Positions 25,744 to 35,701 are shown, counted from the first letter of the stretch. The stretch: 61,145 nt of DNA from Opitutus sp. GAS368 (GCA_945903465.1 CAMDOF010000026.1:1-61145); one strand, 5' to 3'. The notes: generated by a model not told the origin, from the letters alone. Translations and numbers: made by a program.

Positions 25744-26727
25744 TCAGCGATACTGCTCCACGAGTGTGATCGCCGTATCGCGTAATCGCGCGCGGAGCTC
25801 TTTGGGCTTCAGGACTTCGGCTTCTGGTCCCCACGTCAGCACCCAGCGCTCGATTTCGGGGAGCGCCCCCAAGCGGAGGCGCAACTCCAGTCCGCCGTTC
25901 GGTAGATCGAGCAGCTCTTGGGATTCGTGCCACTCGCGCTCGCGGACGCGGTCGGCGATTGCCGCACTGAAACGAATGACGACGCGGTAATCGCGTTCGC
26001 CACCTAGGACGCCCAAGGCGTTCGCAAAGAATTTATCCGGGGAAAAATCAGGAGGGCGCACGAACTGCGTTTTAAGGACCTTGGGCTGCGAGATACGTGG
26101 CAGGGCAAACGTGCGCAAGGCGGCTCGCTCGCAATCAAAGGCCACGAGGTACCACAGGTTTTCACGATGGGCGAGGTGGTAGGGCTGCACTCGGCGGGGC
26201 ACCGCTTGGGGATCGCCGGGCTTCCGGTAGTTAAAATCGAGTTCGTTTTGGCGTAGCACGGCTCCACTGATCGCCGCAAAGATCGTCATATCGGCTTTGC
26301 CCAGCCCGATGTTTTTAAATGAAACGGATTGGAGCTCCTCCGCTGGTGAAAATGAAATTCGGTCCCTCAAGCCGCCGGTGAGCTTGTCGAACGAGATTTC
26401 TAGCTGCCGATGAAACGGGGTTCCACGGTATTGCTCCAAGGCCTTGCGCGCGACGAGCAGCGCGAGCAGCTCGCCCTCGCTGACCTGGACGGTCGGGAAG
26501 GACGACACGGGGTGCGTGTATCGGTACGCGTTGATGCGCGCATCGAATTCGATGGGTAAGTCGAGGCGGTCGCGCATGAAGGCGACATCGCGGAGGATTG
26601 TTTTTCTAGAAACCTCGAGGGTGGCGGCGAGGCGAGCGCAATTTGTGAGGGCGCTGCGCCGGAGCTCCTCGTGAATCCGCAGCATCCGTTCGAGGGGTGG
26701 TCGGGAGAATTGGGGGCCGGAAGGCAT
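25744..26727 (-). CDS. YafY-type WYL-domain transcriptional regulator
   Basis: A 327-residue regulator. The N-terminal winged helix-turn-helix (about 8-65) contains 'NCARLAATLEVSRKTILRDVAFMRDRLDLP'. A WYL domain follows (about 145-225) with 'PRRVQPYHLAHRENLWYLVAFDCER', and a WCX-like C-terminus (about 240-325). WYL proteins bind nucleotides, single-stranded DNA or other ligands and act as activators or repressors. It is transcribed divergently from the gene at 26795 across a palindrome that may be its operator. It converges with the response-regulator gene (50-bp gap). Confidence 0.88.
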   Translation of the reverse strand: MPSGPQFSRPPLERMLRIHEELRRSALTNCARLAATLEVSRKTILRDVAFMRDRLDLPIEFDARINAYRYTHPVSSFPTVQVSEGELLALLVARKALEQYRGTPFHRQLEISFDKLTGGLRDRISFSPAEELQSVSFKNIGLGKADMTIFAAISGAVLRQNELDFNYRKPGDPQAVPRRVQPYHLAHRENLWYLVAFDCERAALRTFALPRISQPKVLKTQFVRPPDFSPDKFFANALGVLGGERDYRVVIRFSAAIADRVREREWHESQELLDLPNGGLELRLRLGALPEIERWVLTWGPEAEVLKPKELRARLRDTAITLVEQYR

Positions 26728-26753
26728 AGTGCAGATAGAAGATTTTTTTAGGA

Positions 26754-26772
26754 TGGGACAAGCAATGTCCCA
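26754..26772. promoter_or_regulatory. Palindrome TGGGACA-N5-TGTCCCA, candidate WYL operator
   Basis: A perfect 7-bp-arm inverted repeat with a 5-bp centre lies in the 67-bp divergent region between the WYL regulator (ATG at 26727) and the unknown gene (ATG at 26795). Its centre is about 36 bp from one start and 32 bp from the other, so it would overlap both promoters. Binding by the WYL protein is inferred from position. Confidence 0.5.
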
Positions 26773-26794
26773 GGCCTAGGCGTAAATTCCTCGC

Positions 26795-27460
26795 ATGAAC
26801 TCGCTCTTTCCTTCCCGCTCGCGCGCTTCTCGTTCTGCCCGTTCTGCCGCTCTGCAAGTGGCGACGGGCCCTGATCTCAATTGGATCCATGATGGGGTCC
26901 GCCATCGTGTCACGGTCTGGCCAGAGGTCCGCTTTGAGTTTGAAGGGACGCCAGGTGTTTGGCGTGAGGGCGAGTTCGCGGCGACGGCGTTTGCCTCGAC
27001 GGCGCTCGGCGTGACCGCAGCGCAGTGGCGCCGGTACCTCGAGTTTGTCCCGGTGGCCGAAAGGAAGTTTTTGGAAGGTTTTAGCTACGGTCGGATGGCG
27101 GCTCTCCACGTGATCGTACGTTGCCCTGAGCTTTTTTTCACTTTGGCGACGACTCCAGCGCTGACGGCATTTCTGAGCATCCATCTTAATCTTCGGGGTG
27201 GTGAGGAACCGCGTTGGGCGGAAATTACCGCGGTGTTTGAACGCGAAGGGCTTTTCGGATTATTACAATGGTTGGGGCTGCCCGCATCGCGGCAGACGCT
27301 CTCGATTTTAGGAAATATTGAGGATCCGGATTTACCGCAGCGCCTTTTAGGGCCGTTGCGTGCGGCGCTCTGGGACCCGACGACGATTTGGGCGTTGGCA
27401 CGTGCGCAGCACCTCACAGACGAACGGATTGCGGAAACGTGCCATGCTTTGGCGGCGTAA
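26795..27460 (+). CDS. Protein of unknown function divergent from the WYL regulator
   Basis: A 221-residue soluble protein without signal peptide or membrane helix, rich in Trp (WIHDGVRHRV, GVWREGEF, WRRYLEF, LLQWLGL, AALWDPTTIWAL). The N-terminus is Ser/Arg-rich and basic. The C-terminal half looks all-helical. I do not recognise the family. Shared divergent control with the WYL regulator is suggested by the palindrome at 26754-26772. It is followed by 220 bp without a convincing gene. Confidence 0.6.
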   Translation: MNSLFPSRSRASRSARSAALQVATGPDLNWIHDGVRHRVTVWPEVRFEFEGTPGVWREGEFAATAFASTALGVTAAQWRRYLEFVPVAERKFLEGFSYGRMAALHVIVRCPELFFTLATTPALTAFLSIHLNLRGGEEPRWAEITAVFEREGLFGLLQWLGLPASRQTLSILGNIEDPDLPQRLLGPLRAALWDPTTIWALARAQHLTDERIAETCHALAA

Positions 27461-27680
27461 TGTTCAAGCGGCGTGCGATCCAAAGCGGCGTGCAACTTAA
27501 ATCTCTGAGCGGTGCATGCGGGAAGAAGGCGAGCGAAGCTGGGTGGGGCAACGGTGGCGGTTGTTTGTGGGCGCCGGTGCGAGCGCGGAGGGAGGGGGCG
27601 AAGGAGGCGCTCGCGTGGGAGCGCGTGACCGTGCCGCAGGGTTCACCGTTTGGCTGATAGCGCGGCGCGGTGCCCGGTCA

Positions 27681-29117
27681 CTACCGGCTGAGTGTGGGTA
27701 CGCCGATCAGGAGGAGGGCTCCGAGAAAAATGACGCCAAAGATAAAACCGAGACGCCAGAAATCGTGCCGGGACAGAAAGCCGCAGCCATAGTAGATAGG
27801 CGCGGGGCCGGTTGCGTAAGGCGTGATCACCCCCATGAGCCCGATCGAAAAGCTAAGGAGTAGGGCAAACGTTCTGACCGGCATATCGGGTACGGCGAGG
27901 CCGGCGGCCATGACGACGGGTAGTACCGCGGTGGTGTGGGCGGTCAGGCTGGCGAACATATAGTGGACGAGAAAAAAGATGACCACGAGAAGGATCATGA
28001 CGATCAGGGGCGATTGACCGGCTAGGAGCATGGCGGCTCTGGTGCCAAACCAAGTGACGAAGCCGACCTTATTTAAACCATCGGCAAGGACGAAAAGGGA
28101 TGCGAACCAAGCGAGGATGTTGAGCGCCGGCTTGTTGGCGAGAACCTGATCCCACGTAACAATTTCGCAGAGGAGAATGACGGCAACTGCGGCCATGGCG
28201 ACGAGGGTTGGGTCGATGAAATGGCCACCAAAAATCCAGAGGCCGAGGGCGGTGAGAGCGAGGCTCGCCATCAGCCATTCTTTCGGGGAGACCGCACCCA
28301 TGGCCGCGAGTTCCCGTCTCGCCCAGGGGGCGACCTCCGTGCTCTTGCGGATCTCTGGAGGATAGATCCAGTAGGCGAGGGCGGGTAGGGCGAGGAGTAA
28401 CGTGCCGCCGATCGGCAAGAAGCCGAGGAACCACTGGGTCCAGCTGATTTCGAGCCCCGTCATCTTCTTCACAATCTCGACTGCGAGAAGGTTTGGTGCG
28501 AGTGCGGTGACAAAGAGGGAACTGGTCACGCAGGTGCTCGCAAAGGCGACCCACATTAAATAAGCACCGATGCGCCGAGGTGATTTTTCGGGGTGCGAGC
28601 CGTAAATTTCGGGAATATTGCGGACGATCGGGAAAATTATGCCTGCGCTCCGGGCGGTGTTCGACGGTGTGAAAGGTGCGACCGCGAGGTCCGCGAGGGT
28701 GATCGCGTAGCCAAGTCCCAACGTGCGTGCCCCTAAGGTGCGGACGAGCAGCAGGGCGATTCGCCGACCCAAGCCAGTTTGCTCGTATCCCATCGCAAAG
28801 ACAAATGCGCCGAAGATCAGCCAAATTGTAGGGTTAGAGAAGCCTGCGAGGGCCCATTTAACGGCTTCGGCGGGGGGGCGAAATGTGGGGTCGGCTAGCT
28901 GCTTTGGGGAGAATCCCCACCCGTTAACGGCGATAATGACTACGCTAACGATACCGGTTGCGCCCAGCGGGATGGGCTCCGTGATGAGCGCAAGGATCGC
29001 CGCGGCAAATACGGCGAAGTAGAGCCAAGCGGACGTGGTGAGGCCGACAGGTACAGGGCATAACGCGAGGCCGAGCCCGACACCGAGCGGAATGGCGGCA
29101 CGGAGGAGGCGGTTCAT
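27681..29117 (-). CDS. DASS-family anion transporter (CitT/TtdT-like)
   Basis: A 478-residue membrane protein with about 12 hydrophobic segments. It carries two conserved substrate/ion motifs of the divalent anion:sodium symporter family: 'APFTPSNTARSAGIIFPI' and 'SLTAHTTAVLPVV'. The first motif is closest to the bacterial CitT/TtdT branch, which exchanges citrate, tartrate or succinate; the exact substrate cannot be read. It ends with TAG followed directly by TGA, a tandem stop. Monocistronic. The ATG at 29117 gives a short N-terminus before helix 1. Confidence 0.85.
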   Translation of the reverse strand: MNRLLRAAIPLGVGLGLALCPVPVGLTTSAWLYFAVFAAAILALITEPIPLGATGIVSVVIIAVNGWGFSPKQLADPTFRPPAEAVKWALAGFSNPTIWLIFGAFVFAMGYEQTGLGRRIALLLVRTLGARTLGLGYAITLADLAVAPFTPSNTARSAGIIFPIVRNIPEIYGSHPEKSPRRIGAYLMWVAFASTCVTSSLFVTALAPNLLAVEIVKKMTGLEISWTQWFLGFLPIGGTLLLALPALAYWIYPPEIRKSTEVAPWARRELAAMGAVSPKEWLMASLALTALGLWIFGGHFIDPTLVAMAAVAVILLCEIVTWDQVLANKPALNILAWFASLFVLADGLNKVGFVTWFGTRAAMLLAGQSPLIVMILLVVIFFLVHYMFASLTAHTTAVLPVVMAAGLAVPDMPVRTFALLLSFSIGLMGVITPYATGPAPIYYGCGFLSRHDFWRLGFIFGVIFLGALLLIGVPTLSR

Positions 29118-29505
29118 TGGCCTAGGCGGCGCGCGACGATTCGCGCAAAATCAGGGGCGGGGACAAAAAAGCCGATTTTAATGGGAGCACGTTTACAGGA
29201 TGAGGTCGTTTGGAGCTATTGGGCGAATCGAAATTTTAGGAATCACCTCGCTGGCAATTTTTGGCGAGTTCCCCGCGGCGACAAAGACCGGTCCAAGAAG
29301 ATGGGTTTCTGAATTTTTGCATTGGGCGCAGTCACTCGGGCGAAGCACAGCGTCTGGTTTTGCAGCGGGCAGCCGCACGCCCACCGCCGACCGGCCGCCT
29401 CACTTTGTTGAATTCAGTACTGAGCTATGTTGAAGTTCGGTCAGCGCGGGCCATGACGATTCGCTCCGTTGCCACTTAATCAGAAATCAGTCCACTCCTC
29501 GTTTC
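29118..29505. other. Intergenic region without a recognised feature
   Basis: This is the divergent gap between the anion transporter and the hydrolase gene, so it must hold both promoters. I see no convincing gene, tRNA, riboswitch or operator. A sigma-54-like match at 29252-29265 has the wrong spacing. A short stem CTCGC...GCGAG at about 29247-29267 is too weak to call. Confidence 0.5.
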
Positions 29506-30405
29506 ATGCGCTCCCTGCTTCGATTCGCCCCCGTGTTTTATGCTCTCTTCATCGACGGCGCTGCCGTGTCCGCCGAGACCCCGTTGAAGCTCGGCACGCA
29601 AGTCATCCTTCTCGGTACCGGCACACCCAACGCCGAACCTGCACGCTCCGGCCCCGCCACCGCGATCGTCGTGAACGGGTCGGTTTATCTCGTCGACGCC
29701 GGCCCCGGCATCGTGCGCCGCGCCGCCGCCGCGAAGTTGCCTCTGCCCGCGCTGAAGCATGTCTTCTTCACCCACCTGCACTCGGATCACACCCTCGGTT
29801 ACCCCGATCTGATTTTTTCGCCTTGGGTTTTGGAGCGCATCGCGCCTCTCGAAGCCTACGGACCTCCCGGCCTGCGCGCGATGACCGATCACCTCCGCGC
29901 CGCTTGGCAGGAGGACATCGAGATGCGCCTCGACGGAGGTGAACCGTCCAACAAAACCGGCTGGCGCGTCAACGTCCATGAGGTCGCGGCTGGCGTGGTT
30001 TACCGAGACGCCGAGGTCACCGTGAAGGCGTTTGCCGTCCGGCACGGCACATGGAAAAACGCCTACGGCTATCGTTTTGAAACAGCCGATCGGACCATTG
30101 TGATCTCTGGCGACACCACGTTCACCCCTGAGATGATCGAGCAGGCCCGCGGTGCGGATGTACTCGTGCACGAAGCCTACTCCGAAGTCGGTCTCAAGAT
30201 GCGTGCTTTGCCTTGGCAGCACTACCACACCGCGTTTCACACGTCGTCGAGCGACGTCGCGCGGATCGCCCGCGAGGCCAAACCCAAGCTTCTCGTGCTC
30301 CACCATCTAGTCTTATCCGGCCAGCCACCGGACCAGGTTTTGCGCGAGGTCACCGCCGGCTACACCGGTAAAGTCGTCATTGGCCAAGATCTCGACATCT
30401 ACTGA
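29506..30405 (+). CDS. Exported metallo-beta-lactamase-fold hydrolase (RNase Z-like)
   Basis: A 299-residue protein with a signal peptide (to about VSAE). The MBL-fold metal motif is THLHSDH (H90, H92, D94, H95), preceded by the RNase Z/ElaC-like 'LLGTGTPNAEPARSGPATAI' and followed by 'ISGDTTF' and 'HEAYSE', with late His residues in HYHTAFHTS and LHHL. It belongs to the branch of periplasmic or secreted tRNase-Z-like hydrolases; the substrate is unknown. Its codons favour C at the third position (Ala mostly GCC), unlike the flanking genes, which prefer G, so it may be a transferred gene. Confidence 0.85.
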   Translation: MRSLLRFAPVFYALFIDGAAVSAETPLKLGTQVILLGTGTPNAEPARSGPATAIVVNGSVYLVDAGPGIVRRAAAAKLPLPALKHVFFTHLHSDHTLGYPDLIFSPWVLERIAPLEAYGPPGLRAMTDHLRAAWQEDIEMRLDGGEPSNKTGWRVNVHEVAAGVVYRDAEVTVKAFAVRHGTWKNAYGYRFETADRTIVISGDTTFTPEMIEQARGADVLVHEAYSEVGLKMRALPWQHYHTAFHTSSSDVARIAREAKPKLLVLHHLVLSGQPPDQVLREVTAGYTGKVVIGQDLDIY

Positions 30406-30864
30406 GCCACGACCCGGATCGACGGCTTGGCGGTTCGTCATCGGCTCACCCATGAAACCGCTGGGCCCCTTCTTTATTCGTCGTAGGGCGATTTTTTCTG
30501 TTGCTTCTAAAAATCGTCTCGAATTCGAAGTGGCGGGGATCTGCGCATGACTCGCTCGGGAGGGACATTTTATTTTGCTGGCGTGGTGGTCATCGGCTGA
30601 TTTCGAGCCGAAATGAGGGCCGCGCGTCGCTTCCGGTCGGTTCCCGGTCGGTCTTCGTTTTCTTACCGTCTTCCCACCGATGGCGGGGAGGCATCATGAG
30701 GTTCTGGCAACCTACTTCCACCCATTGTTAGAGAATTAAATTCGAGGCCGTTTTAGCAGACGGATTTTGTAACCAAGTCGCGACTGGGCGAGGCGCGGCT
30801 CGCGCCGAGGGGCGGCCGCTTCCCTTGACCCAATAAAATTCCGAAGGCAGATTCAGCCGAGCGT
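30406..30864. other. Intergenic region without a recognised feature
   Basis: A convergent gap between the hydrolase and the phosphoesterase-type gene. The open frames here (for example a 76-codon one from 30501) lack coding character. A short GC hairpin, GGCGCG-GCT-CGCGCC near 30790-30805, has no T-run on either side, so it is not a typical intrinsic terminator. Confidence 0.45.
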
Positions 30865-33594
30865 TCAGTCGTAATCGTCGTCCGTATCAGGGCTGACGGC
30901 CCATTCTGGATACGGCGTGGTGCTACCTCGCATTGCGCGCCACAGGATCCGGTTGAGGGTGTCCTCGGGTGCTTTGTCGGCCGTACGAAAATCCATGCGG
31001 GCGGACGCGAGCGCGTCGCGGCGAAGGACAGGATCTTTTAGCGCGGAGGCAGCGGGATTCATTTGATCGAGGGGAATAGTCGTCGGTAACGCGGTGAACG
31101 GCGTGAAGTCGGGAGTCTCCGTGAAGCAGGCGAACATTGGCGTAGCGCTGGCGTCGAACTGGTTCATCACCGGCATGCCCAGAATCTGCTCAATGGTGCG
31201 GATAACGCTGGTGGTGTTGTACTGGGTGCTGACGACCTGGTTTCGTTTTGAGAATGGGCTGATCACGTAGGCGGTGGTGCGGTAACCGCTGACGTGGTCC
31301 CAGCCGGCTTGGGGATCATCCTCGATGCTGAAGATCGCCATCTCCTTCCAAAAGGGAGAATGACTGAGGGCTTCGACGATGCGGCCGAAGGCCAGGTCGT
31401 TATCGGCCATGCACGCTGCCGGTGTGGGCGAGCCTGGTTTAGTTCCGCTGGTGTGATCATTGGGCAGACAGATAATCGTGAGCGCGGGGAATTCGCGCTT
31501 GGCTGCGAACTCCCGCAAATCACGGATGAAAACGTCGGCCCGATATTGATCGGGGACGGCCATTTCCCAGCCGACGTAGTGGGGAGGTGAGAAGGCGCGG
31601 ATGGTCTCGATCATTGGGTAGCTTTTAAACACGGCTTCGGTGCTGGTGCCCTGCCACGTGCGAAAGCAGGTTGTGAAGTCAGGCGTCCCCTTGCGCCCAT
31701 CGCGCCAGGTCACCGCCGGGGCCATGAATTCGCCGTAATTGCGGATGCTGATCTTATGTCTGAGGGCGTTATCCCAAATGAAGCCCGTGGGTGCGTAGGC
31801 GAGGGCATCGCTGCCATCCACCCCCATACCATCGGGGTAGCTGCGGGGAAAATTCGCGAAATTTTTCTCCATGTAATCGGTGGAAAAGGCGGTCGTGCTC
31901 CACTGGTGACCGTCGGCGCTGAGGATGCCGGCGCAGTAGGTGTTATCGAGGAGAACGAAATCGCGGGCGAGGCGGTGCTGGTTTGGGGTGATGCGTTCGC
32001 CGAAGATACACAGCGCGGGATCGCCGTTGCCGGCGGGAAGGTCGCCGAGGACTTGATCGTAAGTGCGATTTTCTTTGATAACGTAGACGACGTGTTTGAT
32101 TCGGCTCGGCTCGCCGATGCGTTCGGGAATCACGCGAGGTTGGATCTGGGGACGGGCGGGGAGTTGGGCTTGGGTGATGACCGCGCGGCGCAGATTACGG
32201 CTGACGGTTTCGGAAAGGGCGGGAAGATCGCGAGCGGCGGGAATCGGCACCAGCGAGAGCGAACCGGAAAATTGCTTAGAATTAAAACCCGTGGCGGTGG
32301 TGCCGGGGGCTTTGCTCCGAGCTTCGGGAATTCCTTTTATATTAGCGGCGGTGATCTGTCCGCGGCGTGCATCCAGGACCAAGGCGCCCGGAAACCAGCC
32401 AACCGGGATCAGGCCCTCGAGACGGGACTCGCGATCGCCCGGGTCAAACTGGATCACGGCCACGGCATTTTGACTGCCGTTGGCGACGTAGAGCCGGCGC
32501 CCCGAAGGATCGAAAGCGAGGGCGTTAGGCGAGGCGCCGAAAAGATCACTTGGCTTGGGCTTGACCCAAATCGTTTCGATAACGGTGCGACTGCGCGTGG
32601 CAATGACACTGAGGGTATCGGCAGCGGCGTTCGCACAAACGACGTAGTGGCCATTCGGTGAGACGGCGAGGGCGCTGGCGTGTCGGCCGGTGAGGATTTC
32701 CAGCGTCTGGGCGCCGTTGCTCGGGAGAAGCGGAACGACACTCACCGAGCCTTCGCTGGCGATGAATTTTTCCGCGTCGACCCGCACAGTGGTGCCGCGT
32801 CCAGCGGGGCCGGTAAGATCGTCGCGGTCTGGGCGGCGACCGCCCCAGTTGCTCACATACGCGTGATCACCGACGAGAACGACATCGTAAGGGGCGACGC
32901 CGACTGCAAACGTGCGCAGGACCTGACCGGTGGTGGCGTCGAGTTCCAAGAGTTGATTGGACAGGTTGCCGCAGACGTAGAGCCGCGCTCCGTCCTTGGA
33001 CACGGCGAGTCCGCTGGGAATTTCTTCTTCACGACGCGGCGCATGGGCGAGCGGCAGGGGCCAACTATGCGACGGCTGGACGCGACCATCCGCGGAGACG
33101 GTGAAAACTTTGATGCTACCGTTCACGTTGCTGAGAAAAATGCGGCGTCCTTCTGGAGTGAATACAAGGCCGGTGAAGCTGACCTGGGCCTTCTTGTCGG
33201 GCTGCAGCAAGTTAGCGGAGGCGGCGCCCGGCTGTGGTTCGGTTTGTTTTTCATCGGGCAGTGCGACGCGCTGGCGGATGGCGCCGGTGGCGGGATCGAG
33301 TACGAGAAGTTCGCTGGTCTTGCCCGAGACGATGAGGAGGCTGCCGTCGGGGGAGAGCGCGAGCGCCTGGGGGCGGAGCCCGGGGAGCTCGACGCTAAGC
33401 CCGAGGGGAGTGAGGAGTTGATTGACGGGAGTGACGGTGTGCCGAGGCCCCCGGCCGACCTGTTCGCTGGTGGCGGCAAAGTCGGATGACTCTACCGGGC
33501 CGACGCAACTCGTGAGGAGCGCACCGAGGCAGATAGCTGGGAAGGTGACGAGGAGGAGACGGGGAGCGGTGGTGACAAAGGAGGAGGAGGGCAT
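30865..33594 (-). CDS. Lipoprotein with YncE-type propeller and phosphoesterase domain
   Basis: A 909-residue protein with a lipoprotein signal (LGALLTSC). An N-terminal seven-bladed YVTN/YncE-like propeller spans about 70-480, with recurring 'ALALSPDG', 'GLAVSKDGARLYV' and 'ALAFDPSGRRLYVANG'. A phosphoesterase-family (alkaline phosphatase superfamily-like) domain spans about 500-830, with 'IKHVVYVIKENRTYDQVLGD', 'DGHQWSTTAFSTDYMEK' and 'FSIEDDPQAGWDHVSGYRT'. Such fused proteins are common in Verrucomicrobiota and relatives and probably act on phosphoester substrates in the periplasm; the substrate is unknown. The ATG at 33594 gives the lipobox at about 30 residues. Monocistronic. Confidence 0.85.
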   Translation of the reverse strand: MPSSSFVTTAPRLLLVTFPAICLGALLTSCVGPVESSDFAATSEQVGRGPRHTVTPVNQLLTPLGLSVELPGLRPQALALSPDGSLLIVSGKTSELLVLDPATGAIRQRVALPDEKQTEPQPGAASANLLQPDKKAQVSFTGLVFTPEGRRIFLSNVNGSIKVFTVSADGRVQPSHSWPLPLAHAPRREEEIPSGLAVSKDGARLYVCGNLSNQLLELDATTGQVLRTFAVGVAPYDVVLVGDHAYVSNWGGRRPDRDDLTGPAGRGTTVRVDAEKFIASEGSVSVVPLLPSNGAQTLEILTGRHASALAVSPNGHYVVCANAAADTLSVIATRSRTVIETIWVKPKPSDLFGASPNALAFDPSGRRLYVANGSQNAVAVIQFDPGDRESRLEGLIPVGWFPGALVLDARRGQITAANIKGIPEARSKAPGTTATGFNSKQFSGSLSLVPIPAARDLPALSETVSRNLRRAVITQAQLPARPQIQPRVIPERIGEPSRIKHVVYVIKENRTYDQVLGDLPAGNGDPALCIFGERITPNQHRLARDFVLLDNTYCAGILSADGHQWSTTAFSTDYMEKNFANFPRSYPDGMGVDGSDALAYAPTGFIWDNALRHKISIRNYGEFMAPAVTWRDGRKGTPDFTTCFRTWQGTSTEAVFKSYPMIETIRAFSPPHYVGWEMAVPDQYRADVFIRDLREFAAKREFPALTIICLPNDHTSGTKPGSPTPAACMADNDLAFGRIVEALSHSPFWKEMAIFSIEDDPQAGWDHVSGYRTTAYVISPFSKRNQVVSTQYNTTSVIRTIEQILGMPVMNQFDASATPMFACFTETPDFTPFTALPTTIPLDQMNPAASALKDPVLRRDALASARMDFRTADKAPEDTLNRILWRAMRGSTTPYPEWAVSPDTDDDYD

Positions 33595-33969
33595 GGCGAG
33601 AAGGCGAGCGATGGAGAGATCGTGGGGGCGGCAAAAAAGAGGGAGCTACCGAGAAAACGGGACGGGAATTGACTTAGAATAAAAACGGGAAAGTCCTGAA
33701 GTTATTTCATGAAAGCCGGTCAGATAAATATCGGTCGACACGGTGAACGTGGGGCGAAGGGAAGGAACCTCTCCCGTGGGTGCCCGTGAGTTCGGGCAAG
33801 GGTAGATAGTCCTAGCTTTTGGGTCAGAGCCACCTTGGTTACGTGCTGATCGCAACCGCGGCCGGTATCCCCGGGCAACCGCTTTTAGCTGATGCGCATG
33901 ACCCGCGCGGTGGCGCGAAATCTCCGGTGGCCGACGTCGTGATCGCCACGGGCGGAGCTCACCAAAAGA
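33595..33969. other. Intergenic region without a recognised feature
   Basis: The gap between the CobW-type gene and the propeller/phosphoesterase gene, both on the minus strand, so it should hold the promoter of the latter. No riboswitch, terminator or tRNA recognised. A 57-codon open frame on the plus strand (33816-33989) has a protein-like composition but overlaps the end of the CobW gene on the other strand; it is too short to call. Confidence 0.4.
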
Positions 33970-35436
33970 TCATGCGAGGCACTGCCTGAAAGCCTCGTTA
34001 AGCTTGGCTCGATCGAGATTTTTTCCGATGAAGACGAGCGTATTGGTGCGGGGTTCGGCTGCGCGCCATTCGCGGTCGAATTGTGCGTCGAACAGCATGT
34101 GGACGCCTTGAAAAACGAGTCGCTGCTTGGAGCCGCTCACTGCGAGCACGCCCTTCATCCGGTAAATATCAGCGCCTTGGACGCGGAGAAGTTCACTAAT
34201 CCAATCGTTGAGTTTTTTCCCGTCGAGGTCGCCGGGGGTGCTAATACCGACGGACGTCACGGCCTCGTTGTGCGTGTGGGCAGCGTGAAAATCTTGCTGC
34301 CAGACGGGCTTTGAAACGGAGCCGTCGACGTAAATATGGAGAGGGTCATGGCCGCAGGCCTCGAAGACGAGGTAGTTGCCGGGTTGGTCAATTTTAAGGA
34401 GGTAACGGCCGTTGCCCTCAGCGAGGAGCAGGCGGTGGAGCGTTGCGCCCGGCGTGATGATGGCGCCCGCGGGCGTGCGTGCTTCCCAGTCGGCGAAGAC
34501 GTGGACGGAAGCGGCGATGGCCGAGTTGATCGCAACTTGAGCGGAGCCGGCGGTAAAATCACCGTTGAGGGGAACATTTACCGGCATGATGACGATATCG
34601 AGTTCGTTGGGATTGCCGTGGTGGTGATGGTGCGCGTCATCGGACTCCCCGTGGGCGTGGTCGTGATCATGGGCATGATCGCCGTTGGGTGCGTGCCCCT
34701 CGCCGTGCTCGTGGCCATGCCCTTCATCGCAATGTCCGATTTCAAGCGTGTGGGTGCCGGCGGGGAGGGAGTAGCCGCCGGTCCATTCGAAGGGATACTC
34801 GGGCTCGAGGAATTTCGGATCTACTTCGACGGCGCGAGTGAGGTTGAAGCCACCGACATCGAGAACGTGATCAAGGTCCAGCGCGCACTGGGTGGTACGG
34901 TGGATTTTGGCGACCTGGTTGATCCGGTGGAGGCGGGTTTCCAAAGCATCGAGCTCGGCCGCGGGCAGTAGGTCGGTTTTATTGAGGATGATGACGTCGG
35001 CGAAGCCGATCTGTTTGACGGACTCATCATCGCCTGCGAGGTGCTGGGAGATATGTTTGGCGTCGACGACGGTGATAATCGCATCGAGGCGAAAGGATTG
35101 CTTGATTTCGTCGTCGGTAAAGAACGTCTGGGCGACCGGGGCTGGGTTGGCGAGACCGGTGGTTTCGATAAGGATACCGTCGAGCTTATCTTTGCGCTTG
35201 AGCAGACGACCGAGAATGCGGATGAGGTCGCCCCGGACGCTGCAGCAGATGCAGCCGTTGTTCATCTCAAAAAGTTCCTCCTCGCCTTGAATGACGAGTT
35301 GATGATCGACGCCGACTTCGCCGAATTCGTTTTCGATGACGGCAAGTTTCTTCCCGTGTTGTTCCGTGAGAATGCGATTGAGAAGCGTGGTTTTACCGGC
35401 GCCAAGGAAGCCGGTGAGAACGGTGACGGGAATCAT
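33970..35436 (-). CDS. CobW/COG0523-family GTPase with His-rich insert
   Basis: A 488-residue metal-chaperone GTPase. Seen: P-loop GFLGAGKTT (9-17), the COG0523 metal motif GCICC (61-65), the Walker B-like stretch [11 protein letters not shown] (88-98), NKTD (152-155) and a C-terminal CobW_C domain (about 391-488). Between them lies an extra segment of about 180 residues (211-390) containing a very His/Asp-rich stretch (235-273) and beta-strand-like sequence. Usual family members are 320-400 residues long. Members insert zinc, cobalt or iron into client proteins or act under metal limitation. It is the last gene of the minus-strand metal island. Confidence 0.88.
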   Translation of the reverse strand: MIPVTVLTGFLGAGKTTLLNRILTEQHGKKLAVIENEFGEVGVDHQLVIQGEEELFEMNNGCICCSVRGDLIRILGRLLKRKDKLDGILIETTGLANPAPVAQTFFTDDEIKQSFRLDAIITVVDAKHISQHLAGDDESVKQIGFADVIILNKTDLLPAAELDALETRLHRINQVAKIHRTTQCALDLDHVLDVGGFNLTRAVEVDPKFLEPEYPFEWTGGYSLPAGTHTLEIGHCDEGHGHEHGEGHAPNGDHAHDHDHAHGESDDAHHHHHGNPNELDIVIMPVNVPLNGDFTAGSAQVAINSAIAASVHVFADWEARTPAGAIITPGATLHRLLLAEGNGRYLLKIDQPGNYLVFEACGHDPLHIYVDGSVSKPVWQQDFHAAHTHNEAVTSVGISTPGDLDGKKLNDWISELLRVQGADIYRMKGVLAVSGSKQRLVFQGVHMLFDAQFDREWRAAEPRTNTLVFIGKNLDRAKLNEAFRQCLA

Positions 35437-35701
35437 AGAGTAGTGTCGGAAGCTAGGTCTGGCGCGACGAGACTTTGGACGAGATTTGAATGCGCAAGGA
35501 GCTCGGTTCGCTCATCGCGGTGGTGAAGAATTGCAAATGCTGTGATTGGCCGAGGGGCGGACGGTGAGCGGGCCGGTACTGATATGAGCGCGGCGCGCGA
35601 AGTTGTGCGCAGTTGGGGACGTGCGTCTGAAAGCGGGGGTCAGGCGGATGGTTGGGAGCGAGTGAGCGCGTTAGAATGGGTGCTGGAGCCGGTTGCGAGC
35701 G

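Noticed and set aside
29252..29265. Second sigma-54-like element (TGGCAATTTTTGGC)
   Set aside because: Only 9 nt separate the GG and GC instead of 10, and the -12 part lacks TTGC.
30785..30810. Possible intrinsic terminator hairpin
   Set aside because: GC stem is present but no T-run follows on either strand.
33816..33989. 57-codon plus-strand frame with a protein-like sequence
   Set aside because: No ATG start, too short, and it overlaps the end of the CobW-type gene on the other strand.
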